Shown: positions 37,148 through 48,800 of the stretch, piece after piece
How positions within the stretch are numbered: position 1 is the first letter of the stretch
Layout of the letters: each line of letters begins with the position of its first letter
Origin: Rhynchonema sp. JSB1_4
Lineage: Eukaryota > Nematoda > Chromadorea > Monhysterida > Xyalidae
NCBI GenBank assembly: GCA_030248065.1
Contig: JASAMV010008796.1
Span: 1-64,000 of the forward strand
DNA: 64,000 bases
Direction: 5' to 3'
Notes under the pieces: model-generated
What the model was told of the DNA's origin: nothing
Databases searched by the model: none
Seen by the model: the letters and a program-made list of their open reading frames with translations, nothing else
Translations under genes and position numbers: made by a program

Positions 37148-37307
37148 TAGGCCGGAGTCTTGGTCAGCCGGACCGAGCCGGGCCGAGTTACCGGGCCCGA
37201 CCTAATCTCTGGTTCCCATGCCTAATTCACAAGCGACTAGTTATACGGAAATTCACCCGACCGAGGCCGCGTCCACGAAAGATACAGCCGTTTTTCGCCG
37301 TGGATGC

Positions 37308-37385
37308 AGGGTAGTACTGGGGGGGGTGGGGGTCCCCCTCAAATTCATCTATCCATCATCAACACTTTTTGATTTCATCTTTTTT
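37308..37385. mobile_element. hAT-like MITE family A, 5' fragment
   Basis: CAGGGTAGTACTGGGGGGGG followed by a diverged ATCTATCCATCATCAACAC unit, then the match stops. No distal end. Confidence 0.65.
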
Positions 37386-37458
37386 CATTTCATGTTTTTT
37401 TTTGCTTGAAATCGCATTTATTCGTGTTTATTCATCAATAAGAAGCGTATTATATATA

Positions 37459-37845
37459 CTGGCGGATGGAAAAAAACGTTTTTTTTTCACGAAAAAAAAC
37501 CGAAAAAAAACCAAAAAAACACAGCCTCCGGGAAACATCGGTCTTCTTTCACGAAATTTTCCAATTTTTGACAGAAGTTGGGAAATATTTTTGTTCAGAA
37601 CAACTATGGCCAAGCGCGGGCGATGTCAATGTGGCTTTTTTCAACTATTTTAGTCACAATAAGCATCAAACAACACCCATAGGCACCACTGTGGTGTCTG
37701 TGCTAACATTACTGTGTCAAAAATACCTTATTTGGGCTTCCCCTATCCTTATACACTGCGGTTCTTTATCGGTTTTCTTTTCGTTTTTTCGGTTTTTTTT
37801 TCGGTTTTTTTTTCACGAAATATAAAAAACTGGTTTTTCCGCCAG
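37459..37845. mobile_element. Tc1/mariner-like MITE (TA duplication)
   Basis: Ends CTGGCGGA and TTTTTCCGCCAG, flanked by TA (37457-37458, 37846-37847). It interrupts a sequence that occurs uninterrupted and inverted at about 40095-40210, which supplies an empty site and supports the boundaries. Confidence 0.75.
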
Positions 37846-38489
37846 TATAGTATTATATGCTCCAAGTCCAAACGAACAACAAACGTGCATAAATATACCT
37901 GTGCACAACTATCAAGCCTTAGTACACTACTGTATATGGAATTTCATGCATGGGGGCTCTATTCCGGGGGGGGGCAAAAAATTTTTCTACTACTTTCACA
38001 ACGAATTTTTTTTAAAGAAGAAAGCTAGCTAGTACTGTGCAGGGAGCAAGAAAAGTAGCTAGCTGGGACGCGTGTGCAAGAAAGCTAGCTAGCTGGCTGG
38101 GGCTTGCAAGAAAGCTAGCTTGCCAAATTTGGGGGTAATATCCCCCCATACCCCCCCCCCCCAACTACATCACTGCCTGCCACAACTATGATGGTAAGGC
38201 TTTATTGTTGTATTAAACATAGTTTACACAGTCATTAGTCATTGACAGAGGTCGCAATCGGGCCGGGCTTAGCCGGCCCGAGCCCCCAAATCTCCGGCCC
38301 GGCCCGACCCGTACCCCCAAATCTCCGGCCCGGCCCTGCCCGAACCCCCAAATCTCCGGCCCGGCCCGGCCAGAATTTTTGGCTCAGATTTTAACCCAAT
38401 TTTTGTCATAATTTTTGCGATTTTTGAATCTATTTTTTTTGGTTGAAAATTCATTGTTTTCCATGAAAAAGTCGCCAGATAGACAATAC

Positions 38490-39215
38490 CTATGGTGTGG
38501 CTGAGGGGTGGGGGTCCCCCCCTAGGTACAGTAGGTAGGTAAGGTAGATGACGCGCCATCCTGGTACAGTAGGCAGGGTAGTACTTGGGGGGGGGGGTGG
38601 TGGGGTCCCCCCCGAATTCATCTATCTATCGTCAACACTTTTTGAATTCATCTATCTATCGTCAACACTTATGGGCAAATCTATCTATCGTCAACAAATT
38701 CTGGGAACAATCTACCTATCGTCAACACATTTGACCCCAAAATGGGTATTTTTGCCTCAAAATGGCTCAAAATCGGTATTTTTTGTCCCAAATAGGCCCA
38801 ATTAGACACTATACTATACCTTGATTTTTGGCGACCCCCCCCCACCTATCTATCGGCAACAAGTTTGGGTCGACCCCCCCAGATTTCGGACTTGGGTCAT
38901 CTATCTATCGTCACGTCAACACATTTTGGGCCCCAATCTATCTATCGTCAACACCCTGACCAAGTACTACACTGACAGTAGGTTGCTATTTTTGGCACAA
39001 AATGGTATAAAATCGATATTTTTCACTCCAAACAATCGAAAAATCGCGCGCTGCGCGCGAAATGAGGGTTTTAGAGTACATTTACATTTAAATTTAGACA
39101 TAAAAAATTTTGTTCCCCCCCCCAAGCTCGGCCGGTACAGTAGGTAGGTAGGTTGATTGCAGGCCTTTCTGGTGGTACAGTAGGTTGATTGCACGCCTGG
39201 GTAGCCACACCACTG
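38490..39215. mobile_element. hAT-like MITE, family B, middle of a triple nest
   Basis: Starts CTATGGTGTGGCTGAGGGG and ends GGTAGCCACACCACTG, with duplication GACAATAC (38482-38489, 39216-39223). Subterminal GGTACAGTAGGTAGGT units; GC hairpin CGCGCGCTGCGCGCG at about 39046. Split by the family A element. Confidence 0.88.
38574..38974. mobile_element. hAT-like MITE, family A, innermost of a triple nest
   Basis: Standard family A ends with duplication ACAGTAGG (38566-38573, 38975-38982), cut into a subterminal repeat unit of the surrounding family B element. The usual GC hairpin is missing from its core. Confidence 0.9.
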
Positions 39216-39490
39216 GACAATACTGATCACTTACTTGCTGAATCCGTCAGAAATTTTAGTATTTTTGACCAAAAAACCCTACTTTTTCAGTAACATAAGT
39301 CACTTCAGAAGCTTCGGGCCGGGGTGCCCGGCCCGGCCCGGCCCGACCCTCCAAATCTCCGGCCCGGCCCGGCCCGATTGCGTTGCGACCTCTGGTCATT
39401 GATGACATAACAAGGCAAATAAGTGAAGATTCAACACCGATGAACGCAATTATAGAGCACAACATGCACCCAAATAACCCGTTTTTCGTA

Positions 39491-40337
39491 CCGTAAAAAC
39501 CTAAATACAGCTCCCCAGAATAGAGCCCCCCGTAATACAGCCCCCCAAAAAGGGGTCAAGCAGGGTAGTACTTGGGGGGGTGGGGGGTCCCCCCCAAATT
39601 CATCTATCTATCGTCAACACTTTTTGATTTCATCTATCTATCGTCAACACTTATGGGCAAATCTATCTATCGTCAACAAATTCTGGGAACAATCTATCTA
39701 TCGTCAACACATTTCGACCCCAAAATGGGTATTTTTGCCTCAAAATGGCTCAAAATCGGTATTTTTTTGTCCCAAATAGGCAAAAAATCGCGCTCTACGC
39801 GCGAATTTAGTACATCTAAGTTCATTTTCATTAATATTTACACATTATTACCTACTTAGTACACTTATACCTTGATTTTTGGCGACCCCCCCACCATCTA
39901 TCTATCGTCAACAAGTTTGGGTCGACCCCCCCAGATTTCGGACTTAGGTCATCTATCTATCGTCAACACATTTCGGGTCCCAATCTATCTATCGTCAACA
40001 CCCTGACCAAGTACTACACTGGGGTCAAGGTAGGTTGCCGCCCCACATTTTTGGTGGTACATTAGGTTGCCGCCCCGCCTGGGTAGTTACACCACTGTGC
40101 ACACTGCACAGGTACACTTATGCACGTTGGTTGTTCGTTCAGAGCACATAATACGCCTCTTATTGACGAATAGACAAGAATAAATGCGATTACAAGCAAA
40201 AAAACATCCTTTCAATCATCTTTTTAGGGGGTTTTGGGGTATTTTTGGGAACAATTTTTTCAGGTTCGGGTCAGTGAATTAATAGAGGCCCCCGGAGTAG
40301 AGCCCCAGAGCCTTCCCTTCTATTTAGGTTTTTACGG
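39491..40337. mobile_element. Tc1/mariner-like MITE with nested hAT-like elements
   Basis: Ends CCGTAAAAACCTAAATA and TATTTAGGTTTTTACGG, TA on both sides (39489-39490, 40338-40339). Contains a complete family A copy (39561-40021) and a family B 3' end (to 40097). Confidence 0.75.
39561..40021. mobile_element. hAT-like MITE, family A
   Basis: Ends CAGGGTAGTACTTGG and AAGTACTACACTG, duplication GGGTCAAG (39553-39560, 40022-40029). Eight copies of the ATCTATCTATCGTCAACA-type unit and a GC hairpin near 39790. Confidence 0.92.
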
Positions 40338-40788
40338 TATAAGTAATTTTTTTTCAGATTTGGGTGAGTGAAAAATAGAACCCCCCCAATCAGGGTAGTA
40401 CTTGGGGGGGGGGGGGGTGGCCCCCCCAAATTCATCAATCTATCGTCAACACTTTTTGATTTCATCTATCTATCGTCAACACTTATGGGCAAATCTATCT
40501 ATCGTCAAGAAATTCTGGGAACAATCTCTATCGTCAACACATTTCGACCCCAAAATGGGTATTTTTGCCTCAAAATGGCTCAAAATCGGTATTTTTTGTC
40601 CCAAATAGGCAAAAAATCGCGCTCTACGCGCGAATTTAGTACATCTAAGTTCATTTTCATTAATATTTACACATTATTACCTACTTAGTACACCATACTA
40701 TACCTTGATTTTTGGCGACCCCCCCCACCATCTATCTATCGTCAACAAGTTTGGGTCGACCCCCCAGATTTCGGACTTAGGTCATCTA

Positions 40789-41604
40789 CCGTATTGTCGG
40801 AAACAATGGTGTGGCTGGGGGGGGGGGGGGGGGGGGGTCCCCCCCCCAAGGTACAGTAGGTAGGTTGCCGCCCCTCGCCTGGTACAGTAGGTAGGTTGCC
40901 GCCCCTCCCCTGGTACAGTAGGTAGGTTGCCGCCCCACCTAACTTTTCACCCAAAACATTCATTTTTGGCTTAAAATTGCATAAAATTAGCATATTTGTC
41001 TGCAAATAGGCGAAAAATCGCGCGCTGCGCGCGAAATTAGTGTTTTAGGCCACATTTTCTTCAGTATTTAGACGACCCCCCCCTCCCTAGCTCGGCTGGT
41101 ACAGTAGGTAGGTTGCCGCCCCGCATTTTGGGTGGTACAGTAGGTTGCCGCCCCGCCTGGGTAGCTACACCACTGGTCGGAAATAGAACCCGGGGGGTCT
41201 ATTTTTTCACTGGGGTCATTTTGGGGGGGTTCAATTTATGGGGGGGTCAATTATTGGGGGGGGGGTTATATTTTTCATTTGGCCCCCCGACGAAAAAAAT
41301 CATTGTTAATAATGCCCCTAAAAATGGCCTGTTTAGGGTATTTTCTGCCTTTAACAGCGTTAATTAAGCTTAAAAAGCCGTATTCTGCTGAAAACGCAAG
41401 CTTAAACAACGTTTGACACAACAACACAGCCTTACCATACCACTAATCAGTGGTACGGTGAAGGTTGGGGGTGGGGTGGGGTTCTATTAATGGGGGGGTC
41501 AATTAATGGGGGGTTCTATTTTTGATTTCGAGCCATTTAGGGGGGGTTCAAGTTCAATTAATGGGGGGGTCAATTAATGGGGGGTTCTATTTCCGACAAT
41601 ACGG
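40789..41604. mobile_element. Tc1/mariner-like MITE, nested
   Basis: Ends CCGTATTGTCGGAAA and TTTCCGACAATACGG with TA on each side (40787-40788, 41605-41606). Subterminal repeats ATTAATGGGGGGGTCA. Contains the family B element at 40804. Confidence 0.88.
40804..41175. mobile_element. hAT-like MITE, family B, innermost layer
   Basis: Starts CAATGGTGTGGCTGGGG, ends GGTAGCTACACCACTG, duplication GTCGGAAA (40796-40803, 41176-41183). Four or more GGTACAGTAGGTAGGTTGCC units and a GC hairpin near 41015. Confidence 0.92.
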
Positions 41605-41962
41605 TATCTATCGTCAACACATTTCGGGTCCCCCCAATCTATCTATCGTCAACACCCTGACCAAGTACTACACTGCCCCCAATAATTGACCCCCCAATAG
41701 TAGAACCCCCCAAATTGACCCCAGTGAAAAAATAGAACCCCCGTATTCTATTTCGGACAATACGGCAAGCATAAGCACACACAAAACGAGTGGATTTCCG
41801 TAAGATTAGTCAATCTTCCTAATTCTGCTGGTGCTGACCAGACCCAGAGAGAGAGACGCACTGTTCTCTTTTGATTCGCGGCGGAGGAAATCGCAGGGTT
41901 GCGTATCATCACGGTCCAGCGCTTACAAGGATCCAGCGTGCATTAATGTCCCCGGCTAAGCC

Positions 41963-44596
41963 ATGGTTTCAAGTACTTCCTACTACGCCATGCAACGCCA
42001 TGGTTTCGAGCACTTCCTACTACGCCATGCAACGCCATGGTTTCAAGTGCTTCCTACCACGCCATGCAACGCCATGGTTTCAAGTGCTTCCTACTACGCC
42101 ATGCAACGCCATGGTTTCAAGCACTTCCTACTACGCCATGCAACGCCATGGTTTCAAGCACTTCCTACTACGCCATGCAACGCCATGGTTTCAGGCACTT
42201 CCTACTACGCCATGCAACGCCATGGTTTCAAGCACTTCCTACTACGCCATGCAACGCCATGGTTTCAAGCACTTCCTACTACGCCATGCAACGCCATGGT
42301 TTCAAGCACTTCCTACTACGCCATGCAACGCCATGGTTTCAAGCACTTCCTACTACGCCATGCAACGCCATGGTTTCAAGCACTTCCTACTACGCCATGC
42401 AACGCCATGGTTTCAAGCACTTCCTACTACGCCATGCAACGCCATGGTTTCAAGCACTTCCTACTACGCCATGCAACGCCATGGTTTCAAGCACTTCCTA
42501 CTACGCCATGCAGCGCCATGGTTTCAAGTGCTTCCTACTACGCCATGCAACGCCATGGTTTCAAGTGCTTCCTACTACGCCATGCAACGCCATGGTTTCA
42601 AGCACTTCCTACTACGCCATGCAACGCCATGGTTTCAAGCACTTCCTACTACGCCATGCAACGCCATGGTTTCAAGTGCTTCCTGCTACGCCATGCAACG
42701 CCATGGTTTCAAGCGCTTCCCACTACGGCATGAAACGCCATGGTTTCAAGTGCTTTCTACTACGCCATGAAACGCCATGGTTTCAAGTGCTTCCTACTAC
42801 GCCATGCAACGCCATGGTTTCAAGTGCTTCCTACTACGCCATGAAACGCCATGGTTTCAAGTGCTTCCTACTACGCCATGAAACGCCATGATTTCAAGTG
42901 CTTCCTACTACGCCATGAAACGCCATGTTTTCAAGTGCTTCCTACTACGCCATGCAACGCCATGATTTCAAGTGCTTCCTACTACGCCATGAAACGCCAT
43001 GTTTTCAAGTGCTTCCTACTACGCCATGAAACGCCATGGTTTCAAGTGCTTCCCACTACGGCATGCAACGCCATGGTTTCAAGCACTTCCTACTACGCCA
43101 TGCAACGCCATGGTTTCAAGCACTTCCTACTACGCCATGCAACGCCATGGTTTCAAGCACTTCCTACTACGCCATGCAACGCCATGATTTCAAGTGCTTC
43201 CTACTACGCCATGCAACGCCATGGTTTCAAGCACTTCCTACACGCCATGCAACGCCATGGTTTCAAGCACTTCCTACTACGCCATGCAACGCCATGGTTT
43301 CAAGCACTTCCTACTACGCCATGGTTTCAAGCACTTCCTACTGCGCCATGCAACGCCATGGTTTCAAGCACTTCCTACTACGCCATGCAACGCCATGGTT
43401 TCAAGCACTTCCTACTACGCCATGCAACGCCATGGTTTCAAGCACTTCCTACTACGCCATGCAACGCCATGGTTTCAAGCACTTCCTACTACGCCATGCA
43501 ACGCCATGGTTTCAAGCACTTCCTACTACGCCATGCAACGCCATGGTTTCAAGCACTTCCTACTACGCCATGCAACGCCATGGTTTCAAGTGCTTCCTAC
43601 TACGCCATGCAACGCCATGGTTTCAAGTGCTAGCTGCTACGCCATGCAACGCCATGGTTTCAAGCGCTTCCCACTACGCCATGAAACGCCATGGTTTCAA
43701 GCGCTTCCCACTACGCCATGAAACGCCATGTTTTCAAGAGCTTCCTACTACCCCATGCAACGCCATGGTTTCAAGTGCTTCCTACTACGCCATGCAACGC
43801 CATGGTTTCAAGCACTTCCTACTACGCCATGCAACGCCATGGTTTCAAGCACTTCCTACTACGCCATGCAACGCCATGGTTTCAAGCACTTCCTACTACG
43901 CCATGCAACGCCATGGTTTCAAGTGCTTCCTACTACGCCATGCAACGCCATGGTTTCAAGTGCTTCCTGCTACGCCATGCAACGCCATGGTTTCAAGCGC
44001 TTCCCACTACGCCATGAAACGCCATGGTTTGAAGCGCTTCCCACTACGCCATGAAACGCCATGTTTTCAAGAGCTTCCTACTACCCCATGCAACGCCATG
44101 GTTTCAAGTGCTTCCTACTACGCCATGCAACGCCATGGTTTCAAGTGCTTCCTACTACGCCATGAAACGCCATGGTTTCAAGTGCTTCCTACTACGCCAT
44201 GAAACGCCATGTTTTCAAGTGCTTCCTACTACGCCATGCAACGCCATGGTTTCAAGTGCTTCCTACTACGCCATGAAACGCCATGGTTTCAAGTGCTTCC
44301 TACTACGCCATGAAACGCCATGGTTTCAAGTGCTTCCTACTACGCCATGAAACGCCATGTTTTCAAGTGCTTCCTACTACGCCATGCAACGCCATGATTT
44401 CAAGTGCTTCCTACTACGCCATGAAACGCCATGTTTTCAAGTGCTTCCTACTACGCCATGAAACGCCATGGTTTCAAGTGCTTCCTACTACGACATGAAA
44501 CGCCATGGTTTCAAGTGCTTCCCACTACGGCATGCAACTCCATGGTTTCAAGTGCTTCCTACTACGCCATGAAACACCATCGTTTCAAGTGCTTGA
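41963..44596 (+). repeat. 37-bp minisatellite, about 71 copies
   Basis: Tandem 37-bp units reading CTACGCCATGCAACGCCATG then GTTTCAAGCACTTCCTA. Variants (CACTT or GTGCTT, GCAACG or GAAACG, CCATGG or CCATGT) occur in blocks, and a run with CTGCTACGCC then GCGCTTCCCACTACG recurs near 42680, 43625 and 43965, showing higher-order duplication. Because 37 is 1 modulo 3 and the unit lacks plus-strand stops, all three plus frames stay open for hundreds of codons. The reverse strand has stops in every frame. Confidence 0.95.
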
Positions 44597-44719
44597 TGAT
44601 AATTTCCAGCTTGCTGCAGCTAATACACGTGTCGATAAGCATGGATCAGCATGGGTCTCGCAACGATCTCGCTTGCGGTGGGTTACGGTATTTGGGGGCT
44701 GGGTAACAACCTCCCGTAG

Positions 44720-45240
44720 ACTGCCTTTACCAAACCAATGCTAAGACCAATATCCAATACCCAATATTAATACCAACCCAATACCCAATACTCAATACCA
44801 ATACCAACCAACCCGATAGCGGGCACTTCAGTAGTATTGATCTGGTATTGGGTATTGGTATTGGGTCGCCAATTTGGTATTGGTATGGCGGACGGGCAAT
44901 TCAGCAAAGCACATTTGAGCAAGACCACTTTGAGCAAGTGAAAAAGAGCAGAGTCCAAAAGAGCAGAACCTAAAAACGAATAGGCCTAAGCCTAAGCATA
45001 AGCCCAAACACAAAAATAATCTTAAGTGTAAGCCTAAGCCTAAGCCTGATACCAAAATCAGCCTAAGCCTAAGCCATTGGAACAAAATAAGTGCTCTGCT
45101 CTTTTGGCCCTGCTCTTTTTCACTTGCTCAAAGTGGTCTTGCTCAAATGTGCTTTGCTCAATTGTCCGGCCACCATTGGTATTGGGTATTGGGTATTGGT
45201 ATTGGGTGTCAAAAGTGGTATTGTGCCCAGGCCTAGTGGG
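44720..45240. repeat. Inverted repeat with GGTATTGG-rich ends
   Basis: Arms 44884-44967 and 45090-45175 are inverted copies (AGCAAAGCACATTTGAGCAA is shared). Outside them lie degenerate GGTATTGGGTATTGG or CCAATACC arrays. Between the arms is the telomere-like stretch at 44983-45075. Probably a transposable element; ends not resolved. Confidence 0.7.
44983..45075. repeat. Degenerate interstitial TTAGGC-type repeat
   Basis: GCCTAA units (reverse of TTAGGC, the nematode telomere unit) recur about eight times, in short runs such as AAGCCTAAGCCTAAGCC, separated by diverged units. Confidence 0.55.
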
Positions 45241-45354
45241 TCGTGGTCCACCTTTTTATAATATTAATCTGTCACAACTTTACATTTTTATAATTAGGCT
45301 TAATGGGGTCGAAACGGATAGCATTCTCCAAATATGGTTCTCTTTTCTACAGAC

Positions 45355-45606
45355 ATGCCGAAAAACCACCCCAAGCAAGGAAAACACGGAGGAGCGCCCA
45401 AACTACCAGCATTCCCAATTGGTGGTGTTAATTTCAAATCGGTGTCACAAAAACAAAAGGAGATAAAACAAGAACTGATTAAAAAGGTTCGTTGCTTCCT
45501 TAAAAGCACAAAATCATTGGACTTAGGTCCCAGCCAGGAAGACCTGTGCACATTTCTCACGTGCACGCCTAATTTAAAGCCTGAAACGAGACCTCAACAC
45601 AATTAG
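45355..45606 (+). CDS. Possible small basic protein, unidentified
   Basis: An 83-codon frame starts MPKNHPKQGKHGGAPKLPAF two bases after a CTACAG acceptor-like site. A possible internal intron (GTTCGT...AAAAG) would alter the second half. No family recognised. It could also be a 5' exon of the downstream RRM/F-box gene or a transposon remnant. Confidence 0.25.
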   Translation: MPKNHPKQGKHGGAPKLPAFPIGGVNFKSVSQKQKEIKQELIKKVRCFLKSTKSLDLGPSQEDLCTFLTCTPNLKPETRPQHN

Positions 45607-45713
45607 GATACCGCAGCTTCGCGTCAGTTGGATTCCGAAGCGGCTGGCCTCAAAACGCCGTTTTCTGCCTTTTATAGGCGTGGATGATTTTCCAAAGATT
45701 TTTAACTCCTCTT

Positions 45714-45738
45714 GTGTGTGTGTGTGTGTGTGTGTGTG
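45714..45738. repeat. (TG)n microsatellite
   Basis: About twelve TG dinucleotides. Confidence 0.9.
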
Positions 45739-45825
45739 AATTCTCTCACCGCGTGCTGGAACGACTATTTTCCGTCAGCTTATGGTCAAGTTAGTCACCA
45801 TTCAGCATCGAGACAATAAATAATC

Positions 45826-48800
45826 ATGCACACCATGTTTGGCAATTCGTCGACGATGGGCGGACAGGATGACAGTCAACAACAGCAGCAACAGGACCAA
45901 AGTCCGCATTCGCTGTTCAAAACTCTGCGACGCTTGCACGGTCAAAATCTCAATCATGCAGGACTGAATGACTTGACTGACGCGTTCCAGTCTTTTGTCA
46001 CGCGCGCCAAATTTTTCGCCATCGGCAGAATACGGTTGGCTTTGTCTTGTTTGATTGTTTGTTTTGCCAGTGCCGCAGTGCAGTGGTGTCGCCAGGGGCA
46101 GTGTTGGAGGTACTCTGGAGCAGAGGTGGGAATCGGGCCGGGTTACCTCGGCCCGGCCCGACTTGGAAAAAAGTCGGCCCGGCCCTGCCCGGCCCGATTT
46201 TTTCGGCCCGACTTTTTCTGATGATATTTTGAAGCAATTTTTTGGTGCAAAAATTACTGTTTTTTTGGTTTAGAAATACCTGATAGTGATAATCATGGAA
46301 GTGGAAGGTCCCTACCAGTGTAGTTCCTGGGGGGGAGGGGGGGTCCCCCTCGGGTACGTCTGTTCCCCCTCCATGGTACGCCTGCCCCACTGTTCCCCCT
46401 CCGGGTACGTCTGCTCCAGGGTAGTACTTGGGGGGGTGGGGGCCCCCCAAATTCATCTATCTATCGTCAACACTTTTTGATTTCATCTATCTATCGTCAA
46501 CACTTATGGGCAAATCTATCTATCGTCAACAAATTCTGGGAACAATCTATCTATCGTCAACACATTTCGACCCCAAAATGGGCATTTTTGCCTCAAAATG
46601 GCTCAAAATCGGTATTTTTTGTCCCAAATAGGCAAAAAATTGCGCGCTACGCGCGGATTTAGTACATCTATACACATTTTCATTAATATTTACACATGAT
46701 TACCTACTTAATGCACTATACTATACCTTGATTTTTGGCGACCCCCCCCCCCACCATCTATCTATCGTCAACAAGTTTGGGTCGACCCCCCCCCCAGATT
46801 TCGGACTTTGGTCATCTATCTATCGTCAACACATTTGGGGTCCCAATCTATCTATCGTCAACACCCTGGCCAAGTACTACACTGGTCTGCTCCCCCAATT
46901 TTTACCTAAAATAGGCAAACTTTGGCCTAAAATAGGCATTTTTAGGCATAAAATGAGTGATTTTTAGGTCAATGTCGTCAAAAATCGCCAAAATACCCTT
47001 TTTATTGAGATTCTTTCCTAAAAGGGGCAAAAATGCGCCAAATTTTCGACCTCAAAAAATAACTTTTCTCCAAATTTGGGTCCTCCCCCCCGTCCGGGTC
47101 CCTCCCCCTTCCCCCCCCCCAGGTGGGTACGTCTGTTCCCCCTCCGAAAAAAGAGGGTACCGCCTGATCCCCCTCCGGACCAGGAACTACACTGGTCCCT
47201 ACCCCCTTCCCCCCCAGGTGGGTACGTGTGTTCCCCCTCCGAAAAAAAGGGGGTACCGTCTGTTCCCCCTCCGGACCAGAAACTACACTGGGGATACCTA
47301 CTGTACCAGGGTGAAAATCGGGGGGATGCCTACTTTACCATGCCAAACATCGGGGGGGATACCTACTGTACCAGGCGAGGGGGATACCTACTGTACTGGG
47401 CAATGTTGGAGGTACTCTGGAGGGGGATACCTACTGTACCGCGCTCGGAGAGGGGGGATACCGTATTGTCGGAAATAGAACCCCCCATTAATTGACCCCC
47501 CCCCCATTAATTGAACCCCCCCTAAATGGCTCGAAATCAAAAATAGAACCCCCCATTAAAGGGCTCGGGTCATAACCGAAGGGAGGGTGGTAGGGCATAT
47601 TGGTAGATACCGTTGGAAAACATTTTGACAGCCTATGTTACACACAAGTTTTAAGCTCCTTGGAGATTCGCTATCTCTCGGTAAAGGGACTTTTCGTTCC
47701 AGAAAAAAGTGAATTTTTTCACAACTTGGAACCACCGGTGCAGAAACCCCAAATGAGCTGCGGTTCACGTAACACGTCGACATAATTGCAACAGCTTCTG
47801 GATAGCTTGTCACCACAACTTCAGTCGCTCAAACCATTGCTTCACTCGGTGAGGGGGCGAAACGTTCCAAAAATCGGCCATTTTTTTCGAGAACACAAGT
47901 TTGTCCCTATTTCCCCCCCCGCCGCCCCCCCCCCCGCCCCCCCCCCCCCGCCCGTTGGTTTTAGGCCAGTGCTTTCGCGCATGCAGAAATAGAAATGCAA
48001 TGGGAAAATGAGCATTGTCGAAAGTACCAGAAACCCACACCCCCCCCAACCGGGCCCAACCCACCCCAACACCCAGCACCCACCCCCCACCCAACCCACC
48101 CCGAACCGCGGAGGCCACCCCCCCCACCCCCCGCGCCCTCAACCCAATTTTTTTTCTAATACCTTCAATTATCCTACCTCACTCACTACCCCCCCCCCCC
48201 TTCTCCCCCTCCCAAACATACACTATACCATTATCCCCAAATATATATTTAAATTCTCCAACCCCCCACCACCAACCACCACCCTCCTACTCCTACACCC
48301 CACCCCTCCCCCCACCCCCCCCCCCCCCCCCCCCCCAGCTACACCACTGCCAGAAAATAAGGTTTTTAAATTTTGAAACTCATGGCTAGCTCCATGACAG
48401 CCTAAAAATCCATTTGAATTACCATTAAGCCAGATGGTTACATTTATCGCCAGAATTGTGGCACAAAAAGGCCACAGATTGTATCGCATTCGCAACAAAA
48501 AATTGAGAGAAAAGTCTGGTTTAGCAACCTATTAAGATCCGAAGACCCCAAGGTCTACAAATCTCTCGGGGCAGCCATAGTAATCTGAATACGATATTCA
48601 GCTATAAGTGCTCATTGTTGATAGCTATTGTAAATGTGATAGCACCAAAGAATGTATCTCCAGAGTAGCTTTCGAGCGATATATGACAAGCCCCAAAAAA
48701 TTCTAACGCTTGGGAGCACAGGGTAAAAAATTGCTTTTTTGCAGATTCTGGAATGAACCGTCACGTCACCGTGTGCGATTTCGGAATTTTGACAGTTTCT

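Larger units (their letters stand above)
38246..39394. mobile_element. hAT-like element, family E (GC-rich), outermost of a triple nest
   Basis: Ends CAGAGGTCGCAATCGGGCC and TTGCGACCTCTG, with perfect duplication GTCATTGA (38238-38245, 39395-39402). The terminal regions are arrays of CCCGGCCCGG. It contains the family B element at 38490, which in turn contains a family A element. Confidence 0.88.
40391..41675. mobile_element. hAT-like MITE, family A, interrupted by a mariner-like element
   Basis: Family A ends with duplication CCCCCAAT (40383-40390, 41676-41683). About 400 bp precede and 70 bp follow the mariner-like insertion at 40789-41604; removing that insertion restores the repeat unit ATCTATCTATCG. 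Confidence 0.9.
40370..41764. mobile_element. Outer mariner-like element of a four-layer nest (left end not found)
   Basis: The right end reads CTATTTCGGACAATACGG (to 41764), the same terminal repeat as at 40789-41604. The AATAGAACCCCCC-type subterminal sequence appears on both sides of the inserted family A element (40375-40390 and 41676-41750). The left CCGTATTGTC end was not found. Confidence 0.6.

Noticed and set aside
42037..44202. Long open frames (up to 388 codons) as a real repeat protein gene
   Set aside because: The frames exist in all three plus phases purely because of the 37-bp unit. No splice, promoter or domain evidence.
41963..44596. CRISPR array
   Set aside because: Regular 37-bp period, but units are contiguous with no unique spacers, and the genome is eukaryotic.
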